Part shown: positions 36,210 through 46,398 of the stretch, in pieces
How positions within the stretch are numbered: position 1 is the stretch's first letter
Layout: every line of letters starts with the position of its first letter
NCBI RefSeq assembly: GCF_009765755.1
Contig: NZ_LMUV01000003.1
Location: forward strand, 258,402 to 322,401
Length of the DNA stretch: 64,000 nt
Source: Rhodanobacter sp. L36
GTDB lineage: Bacteria > Pseudomonadota > Gammaproteobacteria > Xanthomonadales > Rhodanobacteraceae
Direction of reading: 5' to 3'
Made by a program: the position numbers and the translations under genes
Notes under the pieces: model-generated
Told to the model about the DNA's origin: nothing
What the model saw: only the letters and a program-made list of their open reading frames with translations
The model's database searches: none

Positions 36210-36746
36210 TCAGTGCGCGATGGCGACCGTCGCGGGCACGGGCTCGGCAAGCAGCGCGTTGATCTCTGACACCAAACTGTCGAGCATGTCTTCGCCGTAG
36301 CCCACATGTACGTGCGCCACGGTGCCGTCCCGATGCAGCATCACCATCACCGGAATGCCCTTGCTGGCGCCATAGGGCTCGCCGATTCTGCCGTAGCGGT
36401 CCCATGTCAGCAGCAGATCGGGCAAACCGGGATGCAGGACACGTGCGGCGTTGGCGAAGATCTTGCGGTCCTCCTTCGAATCGACGGATACGACCTGCAG
36501 CGCGAGGTTCTTCTGCGTGGCCAACTCCTGCAGGTTCGCCAGTACCGGCATTTCCTTCATGCAGTAGCCGCACCAGGTCGCCCAGAAGCTGATCACCACG
36601 ACCTTGCCGTGCAGCGAACTCACGGTGATCGACTGGTTGTCGCGGGTTCTGCCGAGATCGTTCGGCGGAACGTCGCCGGGTTTGATCATGGCGCTCGCCG
36701 AGATGCAAAACAGCGTGGCAAATAAAGCGATGGTGATTCTGCGCAT
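36210..36746 (-). CDS. TlpA/ResA-like periplasmic thioredoxin-fold protein
   Basis: 178 aa with a signal peptide (MRRITIALFATLFCISASA) and a thioredoxin fold. The redox CxxC lies in ISFWATWCGYCMKEMPVL, about residues 52-69, and the cis-Pro loop is in GIPVMVML. Such proteins reduce disulphides or apocytochromes, or act as exported peroxiredoxin-like enzymes. The ATG at 36746 is preceded by AAGGGGAA. It is inserted between rnhB and dnaE, genes usually adjacent. The window also encodes two c-type cytochromes, but far away, so a maturation role is speculation. Confidence 0.87.
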   Translation of the reverse strand: MRRITIALFATLFCISASAMIKPGDVPPNDLGRTRDNQSITVSSLHGKVVVISFWATWCGYCMKEMPVLANLQELATQKNLALQVVSVDSKEDRKIFANAARVLHPGLPDLLLTWDRYGRIGEPYGASKGIPVMVMLHRDGTVAHVHVGYGEDMLDSLVSEINALLAEPVPATVAIAH

Positions 36747-36814
36747 GCGGATTCCCCTTCCGATTTCGTGCAGCGTAATCCAGCGGCACGTCGCATGGCA
36801 TCTGCCCGCGCCGA

Positions 36815-37471
36815 TCAGAAAAGCGTGAGCTGGTCCAGCAGCACGCGTACGGGCGCAAAGCTGCGTCGATGCTGGCCGCAGGGGCCGAGTCGTTGCAGCG
36901 ATTCGAGATGTTGTGGCGTGGAGTAGCCTTTGTGCGCAGCGAAACCGTAGCCCGGATGGATAGCGTCCATTGCGACCATGAGGCGATCGCGCGTCACCTT
37001 GGCGAGGATCGATGCGGCGCTGATGGCCGGTTCCAGAGCGTCGCCGCCGATGATCGCGCGACCGCGGCAAGGCAAATTCTTCGGCATGTGGTTGCCGTCG
37101 ATCCACGCCTCGTGCGCGGCAAGCCCGAGCCCGGCCACGGCACGACTCATGCCGGCCATGGTGGCCTGGAAGATATTGATGCGATCGATCTCGTCCACTT
37201 CGATCAGCACGACGCAATAGGCGAGTGCGCGCTCGACAATCCTCGGATAAAGCGCTTCGCGTTTCGCTTCGGTGAGCTTCTTGGAATCATCGAGTCCCCG
37301 GATGCGTCGCGCCGGGTCGAGGATGACCGCGGCAACTGCCAGCGGACCTGCCAACGGACCGCGGCCTGCTTCGTCGACGCCGGCAACGATGATGTCTCCG
37401 GCTTCCTTGCGGCGCGCGCGTGTCGCGGCGCGGATGTTGAAGGCGGATCGATCAACGCGCATGACGTTCAT
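36815..37471 (-). CDS. rnhB: Ribonuclease HII
   Basis: 218 aa. Removes RNA from RNA-DNA hybrids and misincorporated ribonucleotides. The catalytic DEDD set is recognisable in [21 protein letters not shown] and [12 protein letters not shown], and the product-site Tyr in HKGYSTPQH. Two ATGs (37471 and 37462) both overlap the end of lpxB and neither has a good Shine-Dalgarno, consistent with translational coupling. Confidence 0.96.
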   Translation of the reverse strand: MNVMRVDRSAFNIRAATRARRKEAGDIIVAGVDEAGRGPLAGPLAVAAVILDPARRIRGLDDSKKLTEAKREALYPRIVERALAYCVVLIEVDEIDRINIFQATMAGMSRAVAGLGLAAHEAWIDGNHMPKNLPCRGRAIIGGDALEPAISAASILAKVTRDRLMVAMDAIHPGYGFAAHKGYSTPQHLESLQRLGPCGQHRRSFAPVRVLLDQLTLF

Positions 37472-38657
37472 CCATCAATTCGGCGATCGCCATGGCTGCG
37501 CGATGACCGGCCTGGCCTTCGAGATCGCCGCGCAAGGCGCGATGCAAATGTTCGAATGTGGACACGATCTGGCCGCGGCGATCGCTGTCGCGGAAAAGCG
37601 CCAGCGTGGCCTGTGCCAGGTTGGCCGCGGTGCATTCGTCCTGCATGAATTCGGGAACCGGCAACGGATCGCCCACGCCAGCTGCACGCGCAAGAATGTT
37701 GGGTAATGAATAGACGTCCGTTTTCAGCATCCTCATGGCGCGTGCCATGCGATAACTCAGTGGAGCGACGCGGTAACCCACCACCATCGGACGCTTGGCC
37801 AGCATCGCCTCAAGCGTCGCCGTGCCCGACGCGAGCAGCACGATATCGGCGGCGAGCATCGCTTCGTGCGCGTGGCCATCCATCAGCATTGGGCGCGACT
37901 CGTCGTGCTTGCTGCCGGCAAGCAGCGCTTCGAGCTTGAGGCGCACCTTGGGATTGGCTGCCGGGATCACGACGCGCAGTCCGGGTACCGCCGCAGCGAC
38001 ACGCTTCGCGGCCTCGATGAAGATCGGCCCCAGTCGTGCCAGTTCCGACAGCCGGCTGCCGGGCAACACGGCGAGCACCGGCACCTGCTGCGGCAGCTGC
38101 AGAATCTCGCGCGCGCCGACGCGATCGGAAACCAGTGCGAAGCGATCGGCGAGGGGATGGCCGACGAAGCGTGCGTCGATGCCGTGGCGCGCGTAAATTT
38201 CCGGTTCCATAGGGAAGAGGCACAGCACGCGATGCGCGCTCTGTCCGATTTTCGCGGCGCGTTTCTCGCGCCATGCCCAGACCGACGGGCTGACGTAATG
38301 CACGGTGAGCAGTCCTGCCTGCTTCAATCGTTTTTCCACGCCGAGATTGAAATCGGGCGCGTCGATACCGATCACTACTGCCGGCTGCAACGCGAGTAAT
38401 CGTTTGACCAGTTGCGTGCGCAATTGCAGAAGACGAGGCAAATGCGAGATCACTTCGCTGAAGCCGAAGAGCGAAAGCTCGTGGATGTCGAACCAGGATT
38501 CGAAGCCTTCGGCCAGCATGCGTGCGCCGCCGATGCCGACGAAGCGCGCCTGCGGATAATGCTGGCGCAGCGAGATGATGAGATCTGCGCCGAGCTGGTC
38601 GCCGGAATCTTCGCCGGCGATGATGGCGATGAGCGGTGAAGTTGTGCTGGATTGCAT
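37452..38657 (-). CDS. lpxB: Lipid-A-disaccharide synthase
   Basis: 401 aa inner-membrane-associated GT19 glycosyltransferase joining UDP-2,3-diacylglucosamine and lipid X. Family signatures: [14 protein letters not shown] near the start, [38 protein letters not shown] and [20 protein letters not shown]. The ATG at 38657 is chosen; a GTG at 38675 would add six residues. Upstream lpxA is 68 nt away; downstream rnhB overlaps by about 20 nt. Confidence 0.96.
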   Translation of the reverse strand: MQSSTTSPLIAIIAGEDSGDQLGADLIISLRQHYPQARFVGIGGARMLAEGFESWFDIHELSLFGFSEVISHLPRLLQLRTQLVKRLLALQPAVVIGIDAPDFNLGVEKRLKQAGLLTVHYVSPSVWAWREKRAAKIGQSAHRVLCLFPMEPEIYARHGIDARFVGHPLADRFALVSDRVGAREILQLPQQVPVLAVLPGSRLSELARLGPIFIEAAKRVAAAVPGLRVVIPAANPKVRLKLEALLAGSKHDESRPMLMDGHAHEAMLAADIVLLASGTATLEAMLAKRPMVVGYRVAPLSYRMARAMRMLKTDVYSLPNILARAAGVGDPLPVPEFMQDECTAANLAQATLALFRDSDRRGQIVSTFEHLHRALRGDLEGQAGHRAAMAIAELMDERHAR

Positions 38658-38725
38658 GGGATGCGTCCCGCTCACTTCAGAAGCAGAGCAAAGCAGTGTT
38701 TGATTTCACGATACGCGCTGCGCAC

Positions 38726-39514
38726 TTATCGTGCGAGCGACCGTTCGCTGCGATCGATAAACTGCAGCATGGAACGCACGTCATCGCTCTCCTGCGCCTG
38801 CGCTACCAGTTTTTCGCGCGCTTCGGGCAAGGTGAGGCCGCCCATGTAAAGCGTGCGATACGCGCGCTTGATCGCGGCGATTCGCGTCGCGTCGAAACCC
38901 CGACGCTTGAGGCCTTCGCTGTTGATGCCGCGGGGGCGACCTTGCTGTTCATTCGCCATCGTCACGAAAGGCGGCACGTCGTGTCCGACCAGGCAGCCCA
39001 TCGCGATGAATGCGTGCGCGCCGATCTTGCAGAACTGATGCGCGCCGGAATAGCCGGCGAACACGGTCCAGTCGCCCACTTCCACATGACCGGCCAGCGC
39101 GGCGTAATTGGAGAAGATGGTGTTGTTGCCGAGATGGCAGTCGTGCGCGATGTGCACGTACGCCAGCAGCCAGTTGTCATTGCCGATGCGCGTGGCGCCG
39201 CCGCCATCGCCGGTGCCACGATTGACGGTGACGAACTCGCGGATGAGGTTGCGATCGCCGATCACCAGCTCGGTGCGTTCGCCGCCGAATTTCTTGTCCT
39301 GCGGCGCGCCGCCGAGTGAAGCGAACTGGGTGATGCGATTGTCGCGGCCGATGCGCGTCGGGCCTTCGATCACCACGTGCGGGCCGATGATCGTGCCTTC
39401 GCCGATTTCCACTTCGGCACCGATCACGCTATAGGCGCCGATGCTGACGTTGTCGCCGATGACGGCCGAAGGTTCGATCAGCGCCGTGGCGTGGATCAAT
39501 GCGGAGCTGCTCAT
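38726..39514 (-). CDS. lpxA: UDP-N-acetylglucosamine O-acyltransferase
   Basis: First enzyme of lipid A synthesis, 262 aa (E. coli 262). The left-handed beta-helix shows as hexapeptide repeats ([20 protein letters not shown] and on), with the catalytic His in [21 protein letters not shown]-type sequence as GAHQFCKIG, and the C-terminal helical domain [20 protein letters not shown]. Its start overlaps the fabZ stop (ATGA). Confidence 0.97.
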   Translation of the reverse strand: MSSSALIHATALIEPSAVIGDNVSIGAYSVIGAEVEIGEGTIIGPHVVIEGPTRIGRDNRITQFASLGGAPQDKKFGGERTELVIGDRNLIREFVTVNRGTGDGGGATRIGNDNWLLAYVHIAHDCHLGNNTIFSNYAALAGHVEVGDWTVFAGYSGAHQFCKIGAHAFIAMGCLVGHDVPPFVTMANEQQGRPRGINSEGLKRRGFDATRIAAIKRAYRTLYMGGLTLPEAREKLVAQAQESDDVRSMLQFIDRSERSLAR

Positions 39515-39984
39515 TTGTCGGCCCTGGCTGCACACATCAGGTCACAGCTCGCCACTTCTTTGCCGCCGACCAGCGTGCGCGCGGAGAACAGACCCATGCC
39601 CCGCATCAGGCGTTTCAAAGTGACCTCGATTCGCAACTGGTCGCCGGGAACCACCGGCGCGTTGAAACGCGCGTTGTCTATTTTGACGAGGTAGAACAGC
39701 GGGCTGCCTTTGTCGCCATTGATGCGACGGGAAATCTGCGTCAGCAAGCCGGCGGTTTGCGCCATGGCCTCGACGATCAGCACGCCGGGCATCACCGGGT
39801 GGCCGGGAAAATGTCCCTGGAAAAACGGTTCGTTGATCGTCACGTTCTTGATGCCGACGACGCTGACGTCCGGCACGATGTCGATCACCCGATCCACCAG
39901 CAGGAACGGATAGCGATGCGGCAGCAGTTCCTGGATCTGCTCGACGTTGATTGGCAGGGTCAGGGGTTCTTTGGTATCACTCAT
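39511..39984 (-). CDS. fabZ: 3-hydroxyacyl-ACP dehydratase FabZ
   Basis: 157 aa hot-dog-fold dehydratase of fatty-acid elongation, also supplying 3-hydroxyacyl chains in balance with lipid A synthesis. Motifs: [13 protein letters not shown] with the catalytic His, and [20 protein letters not shown] with the second active-site region (Glu in VEAMAQ). The start overlaps the lpxD end by 8 nt and the end overlaps lpxA by 4 nt. Confidence 0.97.
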   Translation of the reverse strand: MSDTKEPLTLPINVEQIQELLPHRYPFLLVDRVIDIVPDVSVVGIKNVTINEPFFQGHFPGHPVMPGVLIVEAMAQTAGLLTQISRRINGDKGSPLFYLVKIDNARFNAPVVPGDQLRIEVTLKRLMRGMGLFSARTLVGGKEVASCDLMCAARADK

Positions 39985-41020
39985 GGTTGCTGTCCTTCTC
40001 CAGCGCCGACAAACGACGCGCGTACTCATCCAGATGCTTGAAGCGCGCCGCGTTCTTCCGCCAGAGGCGGTTTTCCTGCAACGGCACGCCGGAAGAATAT
40101 TCACCGGGTTCGCGAATCGAGTGCGTGACCAGGCTCTTGGCGGTAATGGTAACTCCGTCGGCCAGTTCCAGATGACCCAGCACGCCGGCGTTGCCACCGA
40201 TCATGCAGTAACGGCCGATCTTCGCGGTGCCCGCGACCGCGGCACAGCCGGCCATCGCCGTATGTGCGCCGATGTGAACGTTGTGGGCGATCTGGATCTG
40301 GTTGTCCAGGCGCACGTCTTCCTCAAGTACGGTATCGTCGAGCGCGCCGCGATCGATCGTGGTGTTGGCGCCGATCTCGCAATCGTCGCCGATGCACACG
40401 CCACCGAGTTGCGGCAGCTTCACCCAGCAGCCATGTCCGGGCCCGTCGCGATCGAAGGCGTTGCCGAATCCGTCCGAACCGATCACTGCGCCCGGGTGCA
40501 CCAGCACTCGTTTGCCGAGCGTGACGCGGATGACCAGCGTTACGCGTGCAACTAGGCGCGATTGCGCACCGACCGTGCACTCCTCGCCGATGATGCAATG
40601 CGGACCGAGCACCACGCCGTCCTCGATCACGGCGCCGTTTTCGATCACGCAGCAGGGCCCGATACTCGCGCTCGCGCTGACGCGTGCGCTCGCCGCAACG
40701 ACGGCGCTGGGGTGGATGCCTGGCGACGTGGCGGGCATCCGTTCGAACAGCGCGGCGATGCGCGCATAGGCGACGTAGGGATCCTTGGCCACGAGTGCGG
40801 ACGTCGGACAGGTCGCGACGTGTTCCTCCCGCAGCACGACCACGCCCGCCGAAGTGGTGCTCAGTTGTGTCGCGTACTTATTGTTGGAGAGAAAACCGAG
40901 TTGATCGCGGGTTGCCGCCGCGAGCGTCGACACGCCGGTGATGACGCGCGAACCGTCGCCTTTCCATTCGAGGCCGAACCGCTCGGCAAGCTCGGCCACG
41001 GTGTAGTTGATCGTGCTCAT
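39977..41020 (-). CDS. lpxD: UDP-3-O-acylglucosamine N-acyltransferase
   Basis: 347 aa. Third enzyme of lipid A synthesis. An N-terminal uridine-binding domain (YTVAELAERFGLEWKGDG, then AFLSN-like LGFLSNNKYA) precedes a long hexapeptide beta-helix with the catalytic His in IAHNVHIGAHTAMAGC. The C-terminal part has RLWRKNAARFKHLDEYARRL. It is preceded directly by bamA on the same strand with a strong terminator between, and no skp gene intervenes. Confidence 0.96.
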   Translation of the reverse strand: MSTINYTVAELAERFGLEWKGDGSRVITGVSTLAAATRDQLGFLSNNKYATQLSTTSAGVVVLREEHVATCPTSALVAKDPYVAYARIAALFERMPATSPGIHPSAVVAASARVSASASIGPCCVIENGAVIEDGVVLGPHCIIGEECTVGAQSRLVARVTLVIRVTLGKRVLVHPGAVIGSDGFGNAFDRDGPGHGCWVKLPQLGGVCIGDDCEIGANTTIDRGALDDTVLEEDVRLDNQIQIAHNVHIGAHTAMAGCAAVAGTAKIGRYCMIGGNAGVLGHLELADGVTITAKSLVTHSIREPGEYSSGVPLQENRLWRKNAARFKHLDEYARRLSALEKDSNHE

Positions 41021-41100
41021 GCGAACTCCGGAACGTTCCACGCATTGTAGGGCGTACACTTGTTCATCGCTTTGCTACTGCGGGATCGTTGCATGCGGAC

Positions 41101-41133
41101 AAAAGAAAGCGCGGCATCGCCGCGCTTTCTTTT
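41101..41133. terminator. Strong bidirectional terminator between bamA and lpxD
   Basis: A near-ideal hairpin: 15 bp (41101-41115 paired with 41119-41133), 3-nt loop, with A-runs on one side and T-runs on the other so it works on either strand. On the minus strand it ends the bamA transcript before lpxD. Confidence 0.93.
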
Positions 41134-41180
41134 GTTGCCACAGCGATGCACGGCTTAGGCGGTCGAATCCAGACTCGTCG

Positions 41181-43646
41181 TCAGAACTGGCTGCCGAAGG
41201 TGAACTGGATGCGCTCTTCGTAGTGACTGTCTTCCTGCTGCGTGCGGAACGGCACCGCCAGACTGATGATCAGCGGACCGATCGGTGCCTGCCAGTGCAG
41301 CGAGATACCGGCGGACGCGCGCAAGGTGCTGGCGTTGAAATCCCGATAGCTCGCATACGCGTTGCCGACGTCGGTGAACAGCGACACGCGCGCAGTGTTG
41401 ATGTCCTTCAGAAACGGCAGCGGCAGATAGAGTTCCGCCGTGCCGAGAACCTTGAACGCACCACCGATCGGCTGCGAGTAGTAACCGCCATCGCACAGGC
41501 CGTTCTTCTCGGGCGTGCTGCCGTCGATACAGATGCGCGGGCCGAGCGTGTTGTCCTGGAAGCCACGGACATCACGCACACCGCCGGAGTAGAAGTTCTG
41601 CCAGAACGGGAATTGGTCGCGCAGATCCTGCATGTCATACGGAATGGCAGGGACTGCCGCGGTCGTTGCCGTCGCCGGAACCGCCGGGATGGTCAGGTTC
41701 TTGTCCGTCTGCGCTTTCAATGCAGCGAAGGCGTCGTCGCTGATGCCGTTGTTGCCGTATGCCTTGCCGTAGCCAACCTGGCCATCCACATACAGCACGA
41801 AACCGAGGCCGATCGGCCAGTAGTGGTTGGCTTCGGTGGTCAGTTTCCAGTACTGCACGGTGGAACCGGGCAGGGCGACATCGACCGATGCGGACAGCAA
41901 GCCGCCGCGTGTCGGTGCCCAGTAACCGTTGCGCGTGTCGTGGTTCCAGCCGAGCGTGCCGATCCAGGAATGAACCGTCTGATGACCGATCTGGTTCTGG
42001 TAATCGATCAGCACCTGCGGGCTGAAACCCTGGATCAGGTTGACCTTGTTGCTGCTGATGCCGAGTCCGAGGCGAACACCGTCCGTTTCGGAAATAGGCA
42101 GGCCCAGATACGACGAGAAACTCTTTGCACTGGTGGAGTAGTTCGCAAAATCGGTGTCGCCGTAATCGGTCTTCGAATACGTGGCGCTGTAACCGATACC
42201 GACGTTGTTGTCCGTGAGGTACGGGTTGTAATAGTTGACGCCGAAGTTGGTGTAGTAGCTGCTGCGCTCACCGCTGATCGAAAAGCTGTCGCCGGTGCCG
42301 AACAAATTGTTCTGCGACAACGAGGCATTGATGATGATGCCGGAGTACTGCGAATAGCCGACGCCGAACTGCACGTTGCCGGCGGATTGCTCCTCGACCT
42401 TGACGGTCACGTCGACCTGATCCTGCGTGCCGGGAACCAGCTTCTTGTCGATATCGACGGTCTTGAAATACCCGAGTTTCATCAGGCGCGTCTTGGTGCG
42501 GTCCAGCGCATTCTGCACGTACCACGAACCCTCGAGCTGACGCGTCTCGCGACGCATCACGTTGTCCTCGGTACGCGTGTTGCCCTGGAACACCACCCGG
42601 CGCACGTAGACGCGCTGGCCAGGCTCGATGTACAGCGTCACGTCGACGGTGCGCTTTTCCTTGTCGAGCTTCGGGATCGGCGTGACCTTGGCGTATGCAT
42701 AACCGATGTTCGCCAGAACAGCCTTGATCGCCTTGGTGCTTTCCTCGATCGCGCCGCGATTGAAGGTGTCGCCCGGCTTGGAGAACACGAACAGACGCAG
42801 GGTTTTCTCCGGCAGGATCAACGTGCCGAGAAGCTTGATGTCGGAAATCTTGTAGATGTCGCCTTCCTTCACCCCGGCATCGATGTACATCGCGCGCTTG
42901 TCCGGCGCGATCGTCACCTGAGTGGAGTCGACGCCGAAATCCGCGTAGCCGCGATTCATGTAGTACGACTGCAGCTTCTCCAAATCACCGGAGAGTTTTT
43001 CGCGCGAGTACTGGTCGTTCTTCGAATACCACGACATCAGGTTGGTGGTGCTGAGTTCGAAGCCGTCCTTGATGTCCTTGTCGCTGAAAGCGTGGTTGCC
43101 AAGGATGTTGAACTCCTTGATCTTGGCGACCTTGCCTTCGCGGATTTCGATGTCGACCGCCACGCGATTGCGATCCAGCGTGGTGACGTGCGGAAGCACC
43201 GACACGTTGTACTTGCCACGGTTGTAGTACTGACGAATCAGTTCCTGTTGCACGTTGTCCACCGCAAGACGATCGAAAGTCTCGCCCTCGGACAGGCCGA
43301 TATCCTTCAGGCCTTTCTTCAGGTCGTCGGTCTTGATGTCATGGTTGCCGCGGATCGACAACTTGGCGATCGAGGGACGCTCCGTCACCTTGACCACCAG
43401 GATGTTTCCCTCGCGCTCAAGCTCCACGTCGCTGAAGAACTTCGTCTGGTACAACGCGCGAATCGCCCTCTGGGCCTCGTCGTTGGTCAGCTGGTCGCCC
43501 TTGTTGATTGGCAGGTAGTTGTAGACCGTTCCCGCGGAAATTCGGCTGAGACCGTCGATGCGGATGTCCGACACCACGAACGGATCGAAGGCAAACGCAT
43601 TGGCGGAGAGGGAGGCAAGCAGGATCAGCGCGGCGATACGCTTCAT
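41181..43646 (-). CDS. bamA: Outer-membrane protein assembly factor BamA
   Basis: 821 aa Omp85 core of the beta-barrel assembly machine. Signal peptide MKRIAALILLASLSANAFA, five POTRA domains to about residue 425, then a 16-strand barrel. Barrel landmarks include GVGYSQYSGIIINASLSQNN, the loop-6 VRGF (VRDVRGFQDNTLGP) and a C-terminal beta signal ending FTFGSQF. Length is close to E. coli (810). Located after rseP as in other gammaproteobacteria. Confidence 0.97.
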   Translation of the reverse strand: MKRIAALILLASLSANAFAFDPFVVSDIRIDGLSRISAGTVYNYLPINKGDQLTNDEAQRAIRALYQTKFFSDVELEREGNILVVKVTERPSIAKLSIRGNHDIKTDDLKKGLKDIGLSEGETFDRLAVDNVQQELIRQYYNRGKYNVSVLPHVTTLDRNRVAVDIEIREGKVAKIKEFNILGNHAFSDKDIKDGFELSTTNLMSWYSKNDQYSREKLSGDLEKLQSYYMNRGYADFGVDSTQVTIAPDKRAMYIDAGVKEGDIYKISDIKLLGTLILPEKTLRLFVFSKPGDTFNRGAIEESTKAIKAVLANIGYAYAKVTPIPKLDKEKRTVDVTLYIEPGQRVYVRRVVFQGNTRTEDNVMRRETRQLEGSWYVQNALDRTKTRLMKLGYFKTVDIDKKLVPGTQDQVDVTVKVEEQSAGNVQFGVGYSQYSGIIINASLSQNNLFGTGDSFSISGERSSYYTNFGVNYYNPYLTDNNVGIGYSATYSKTDYGDTDFANYSTSAKSFSSYLGLPISETDGVRLGLGISSNKVNLIQGFSPQVLIDYQNQIGHQTVHSWIGTLGWNHDTRNGYWAPTRGGLLSASVDVALPGSTVQYWKLTTEANHYWPIGLGFVLYVDGQVGYGKAYGNNGISDDAFAALKAQTDKNLTIPAVPATATTAAVPAIPYDMQDLRDQFPFWQNFYSGGVRDVRGFQDNTLGPRICIDGSTPEKNGLCDGGYYSQPIGGAFKVLGTAELYLPLPFLKDINTARVSLFTDVGNAYASYRDFNASTLRASAGISLHWQAPIGPLIISLAVPFRTQQEDSHYEERIQFTFGSQF

Positions 43647-43838
43647 CGTCGGTTCCGTTGGGTTATTTCGATGGAGCAGCCAGCATGGCCGCCCCGATCA
43701 ATGCATGAAACAGGGAAACCCCTGTCTCGAAAAAACAATCCGCACTCCGCAGGAGTACATCGTGTGGCTCGCCAGCGCGCTTTGACGCCGCTGTCGCAAG
43801 GAAGCGTTCTGCAGAGATGCAGCGCAGGCCGGCCGACG

Positions 43839-45185
43839 TCATGTAGGCAGCATGCGATGAATATCGTTGTAGAACGCTAATCCCATCAATGTCAGCAGCA
43901 GCATCAGGCCGATGTACTGGCCGACAGCCATCGCCTGCTCGCTGACCGGACTGCCTTTGACTAACTCGACAAGATAATACAGCAGGTGACCCCCGTCCAA
44001 GACGGGAATCGGCAGCAGGTTGACGATCGCAAGACTCAACGAAACCATCGCGAGGAAATTGAGGAACCACGCAGGCCCCATGCTCGCCGACGCATTGGCA
44101 ACCTGGGCGATGCCGATCACGCCGGAAAGATTCTTGGTGGATGCCTTGCCGGTCAGCAACTGGCCAATCATGTTGAACGTTTGCGAGGCATTGCCCCAGG
44201 TCGTGCTGACGGCCATGCCGAATGCATCGATTGGGCCGTAACGCCGGGTGGCGAGTTCGCCCTTCTGGGAAGAGACGCCGATGATCCAGGTGGTCGGTTG
44301 CCCTTCCAGGGATTCCTGGCGCGCCACGATGGTCAGCGGCACTGCGCGGCCCTGTCGTTCGACAACCACGTGCAAGGACGGTGATTTTGCGGCGAACTGC
44401 CGAACCAGCTTCTGGAACTGCGTGTAATCCGCAACGGCTTGCCCGTTGATGCTGACCATGCGGTCGCCGCTCAGCATGCCCGCTTGCGCAGCCGGTTTCT
44501 CAGGCATCACCGTGGCCGCGATGGGGGGCGGTGGATTGAGGTCGATTCCCAAGGTGTCGAGGTACTGACCGACATCCTGTCCAGCTGGCAGTTTGTCGAG
44601 CGGCAACGTGAGCTGGCGCTGGCGGCCGTCTGTACCACGAACACTCACTGGAAGCGGTTCCCGGCTGAGCAGGCCGGAAGCGATGTCGTTCATCGCATCG
44701 GTAAAGGTATAGACCTCCGCGCCACCCACGCTCAGCAACCGATCGCCTGCACGTACGCCCGCCTGCGCCGCCATGCTTTGCGGAGCCGCGGTGATCACCG
44801 GTGCGGCGTCGGGACGTCCAATCAAAAACATCAGCCAGAACGCAGCGATGGTGAAGATCAGATTGAAACCCGGTCCTGCGGCCACGATGGCGATGCGTTG
44901 CCATACCGGCTTGCCGGTGAATTCCTGATCGCGCAACGCGGGGTCGACTTCGCCTTCGCGCGCGTCAAGCATCTTGACGTAGCCGCCGAGCGGAATGGTG
45001 CCGATGCGATATTCGGTGCCGTTGCGAGCGGTGCGCTTCCAGATCGCATTACCGAAACCGACGGAAAAGCGCAACACCTTGACGCCACAGCGGCGCGCGA
45101 CCCAGTAATGGCCGAATTCGTGGAAGGTCACCAGCACGCCAAGCGTGACCAGTAACCAGAACACCGAGCCGAAGAAGGAAGTCAT
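43839..45185 (-). CDS. rseP: Site-2 protease RseP
   Basis: 448 aa inner-membrane zinc protease that cleaves anti-sigma factor RseA in the envelope-stress cascade. Zinc site HEFGH in the first membrane span (VTFHEFGHYWVARRCGVKVL), two PDZ domains in the middle, and the third zinc ligand in NLLPIPVLDGGHLLYYLVEL. The ATG at 45185 is used; a TTG six codons upstream is the alternative. Confidence 0.96.
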   Translation of the reverse strand: MTSFFGSVFWLLVTLGVLVTFHEFGHYWVARRCGVKVLRFSVGFGNAIWKRTARNGTEYRIGTIPLGGYVKMLDAREGEVDPALRDQEFTGKPVWQRIAIVAAGPGFNLIFTIAAFWLMFLIGRPDAAPVITAAPQSMAAQAGVRAGDRLLSVGGAEVYTFTDAMNDIASGLLSREPLPVSVRGTDGRQRQLTLPLDKLPAGQDVGQYLDTLGIDLNPPPPIAATVMPEKPAAQAGMLSGDRMVSINGQAVADYTQFQKLVRQFAAKSPSLHVVVERQGRAVPLTIVARQESLEGQPTTWIIGVSSQKGELATRRYGPIDAFGMAVSTTWGNASQTFNMIGQLLTGKASTKNLSGVIGIAQVANASASMGPAWFLNFLAMVSLSLAIVNLLPIPVLDGGHLLYYLVELVKGSPVSEQAMAVGQYIGLMLLLTLMGLAFYNDIHRMLPT

Positions 45186-45221
45186 CAAGTACCGTTGGGG
45201 CAAGTCATCAGCGCAAGAATA

Positions 45222-46397
45222 TCAGCAAGCATTGCGAAGAACCCGGCGCGCCGCTTCGCGAGCGCCCCGGTCCCGTTCACAAAGGGTCTGAACATCGACC
45301 ACGGGTTGCGCCGGCAGTTCCGCAAGTACCGTTTCCACCACGTCGGCGATTGACAGAAACGGTAGCGCGCCGGCCAGGAACGACTCCACGGCCACCTCGT
45401 TCGCGGCATTCAGGATTGCTGGCGCGTCACCACCGGCACGCAACGCCTGAAATGCCAGCGCCAGACAACGGAAGGTGATGAGATCGGGAGATTCGAACGC
45501 CAGCGGCTCGCAGGCCGCGAGGTTCAGCGGCGTCACGCCGGCGTCGACGCGTTCGGGCCACGCCAGCGCACACGCGATGGCCGTGCGCATGTCGGGGTTG
45601 CCCAGTTGCGCCAGCACCGAACCGTCGACGTATTCGACCATCGAGTGAACCAGACTTTGCGGATGCACGACCACTTCGATGGCGTCCGCCGGTGCGCCAA
45701 ACAGATGGTGCGCCTCGATCACTTCCAGCCCCTTGTTCATCAGCGTGGCCGAATCGACCGAAATCTTGCGACCCATCGACCACTTCGGATGTTTGCAGGC
45801 CTGGTCCGGCGTGATGTCGCCAAGTTCTGCGCGAGTGCGGCCGCGGAACGGACCACCGGACGCAGTGAGGATCAATCGGCGCACACCGCTGCGCCCGAGG
45901 TCGGGCCTGCCGCCGGGCAGACACTGGAAGATCGCGTTGTGTTCGGAATCGACCGGAATCAAGGTGGCGCCGCCGGCGGCCACCGCATCCAGCAGCAGCG
46001 GCCCGGCCATGACGATCGCTTCCTTGTTCGCCAGCAAGAGCCGCTTGCCTGCGCGTGCCGCAGCGAGCGTGGACTCGAGGCCGGCAGCGCCGACAATGGC
46101 AGCGACCACGGTGTCGCACTGATTGCCGCTGGCGGAAGCGGTGAGTGCATCGTGTCCACTGGCGACTTCGCAACGAACCCCGGCAGCAGCAAGCCTCCGC
46201 GACAGTTCGCCCTCAAGTGCGGGGTCCGCGATCACCGCCAGTTCCGGCCGATGACGGACGCACAACTCGACCAGCGCCTCGACCTGACGATAGGCCGTCA
46301 ACACCGTGGCGCGGAAGCGATCGGGATGACGCGCGATGACGTCGAGCGTGTTGCCGCCGATGGAGCCGGTGGCACCGAGAACGGCGACGTTTTTCAT
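45222..46397 (-). CDS. dxr: 1-deoxy-D-xylulose 5-phosphate reductoisomerase
   Basis: 391 aa enzyme of the MEP isoprenoid pathway. NADPH-binding [18 protein letters not shown] at the start; the substrate and metal site appears in [59 protein letters not shown] and the Glu-rich [13 protein letters not shown]. Starts one base after the cdsA stop. The pathway continues in this window with uppS and ispA. Confidence 0.97.
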   Translation of the reverse strand: MKNVAVLGATGSIGGNTLDVIARHPDRFRATVLTAYRQVEALVELCVRHRPELAVIADPALEGELSRRLAAAGVRCEVASGHDALTASASGNQCDTVVAAIVGAAGLESTLAAARAGKRLLLANKEAIVMAGPLLLDAVAAGGATLIPVDSEHNAIFQCLPGGRPDLGRSGVRRLILTASGGPFRGRTRAELGDITPDQACKHPKWSMGRKISVDSATLMNKGLEVIEAHHLFGAPADAIEVVVHPQSLVHSMVEYVDGSVLAQLGNPDMRTAIACALAWPERVDAGVTPLNLAACEPLAFESPDLITFRCLALAFQALRAGGDAPAILNAANEVAVESFLAGALPFLSIADVVETVLAELPAQPVVDVQTLCERDRGAREAARRVLRNAC

Positions 46398-46398
46398 C

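Noticed and set aside
43700..43730. Six-bp hairpin between rseP and bamA
   Set aside because: Short stem and minimal U-run; no support as a terminator.
41007..43880. 957-aa plus-strand open frame across bamA
   Set aside because: Antisense shadow of bamA; rich in Arg, Val and His as expected for a reverse-frame reading.
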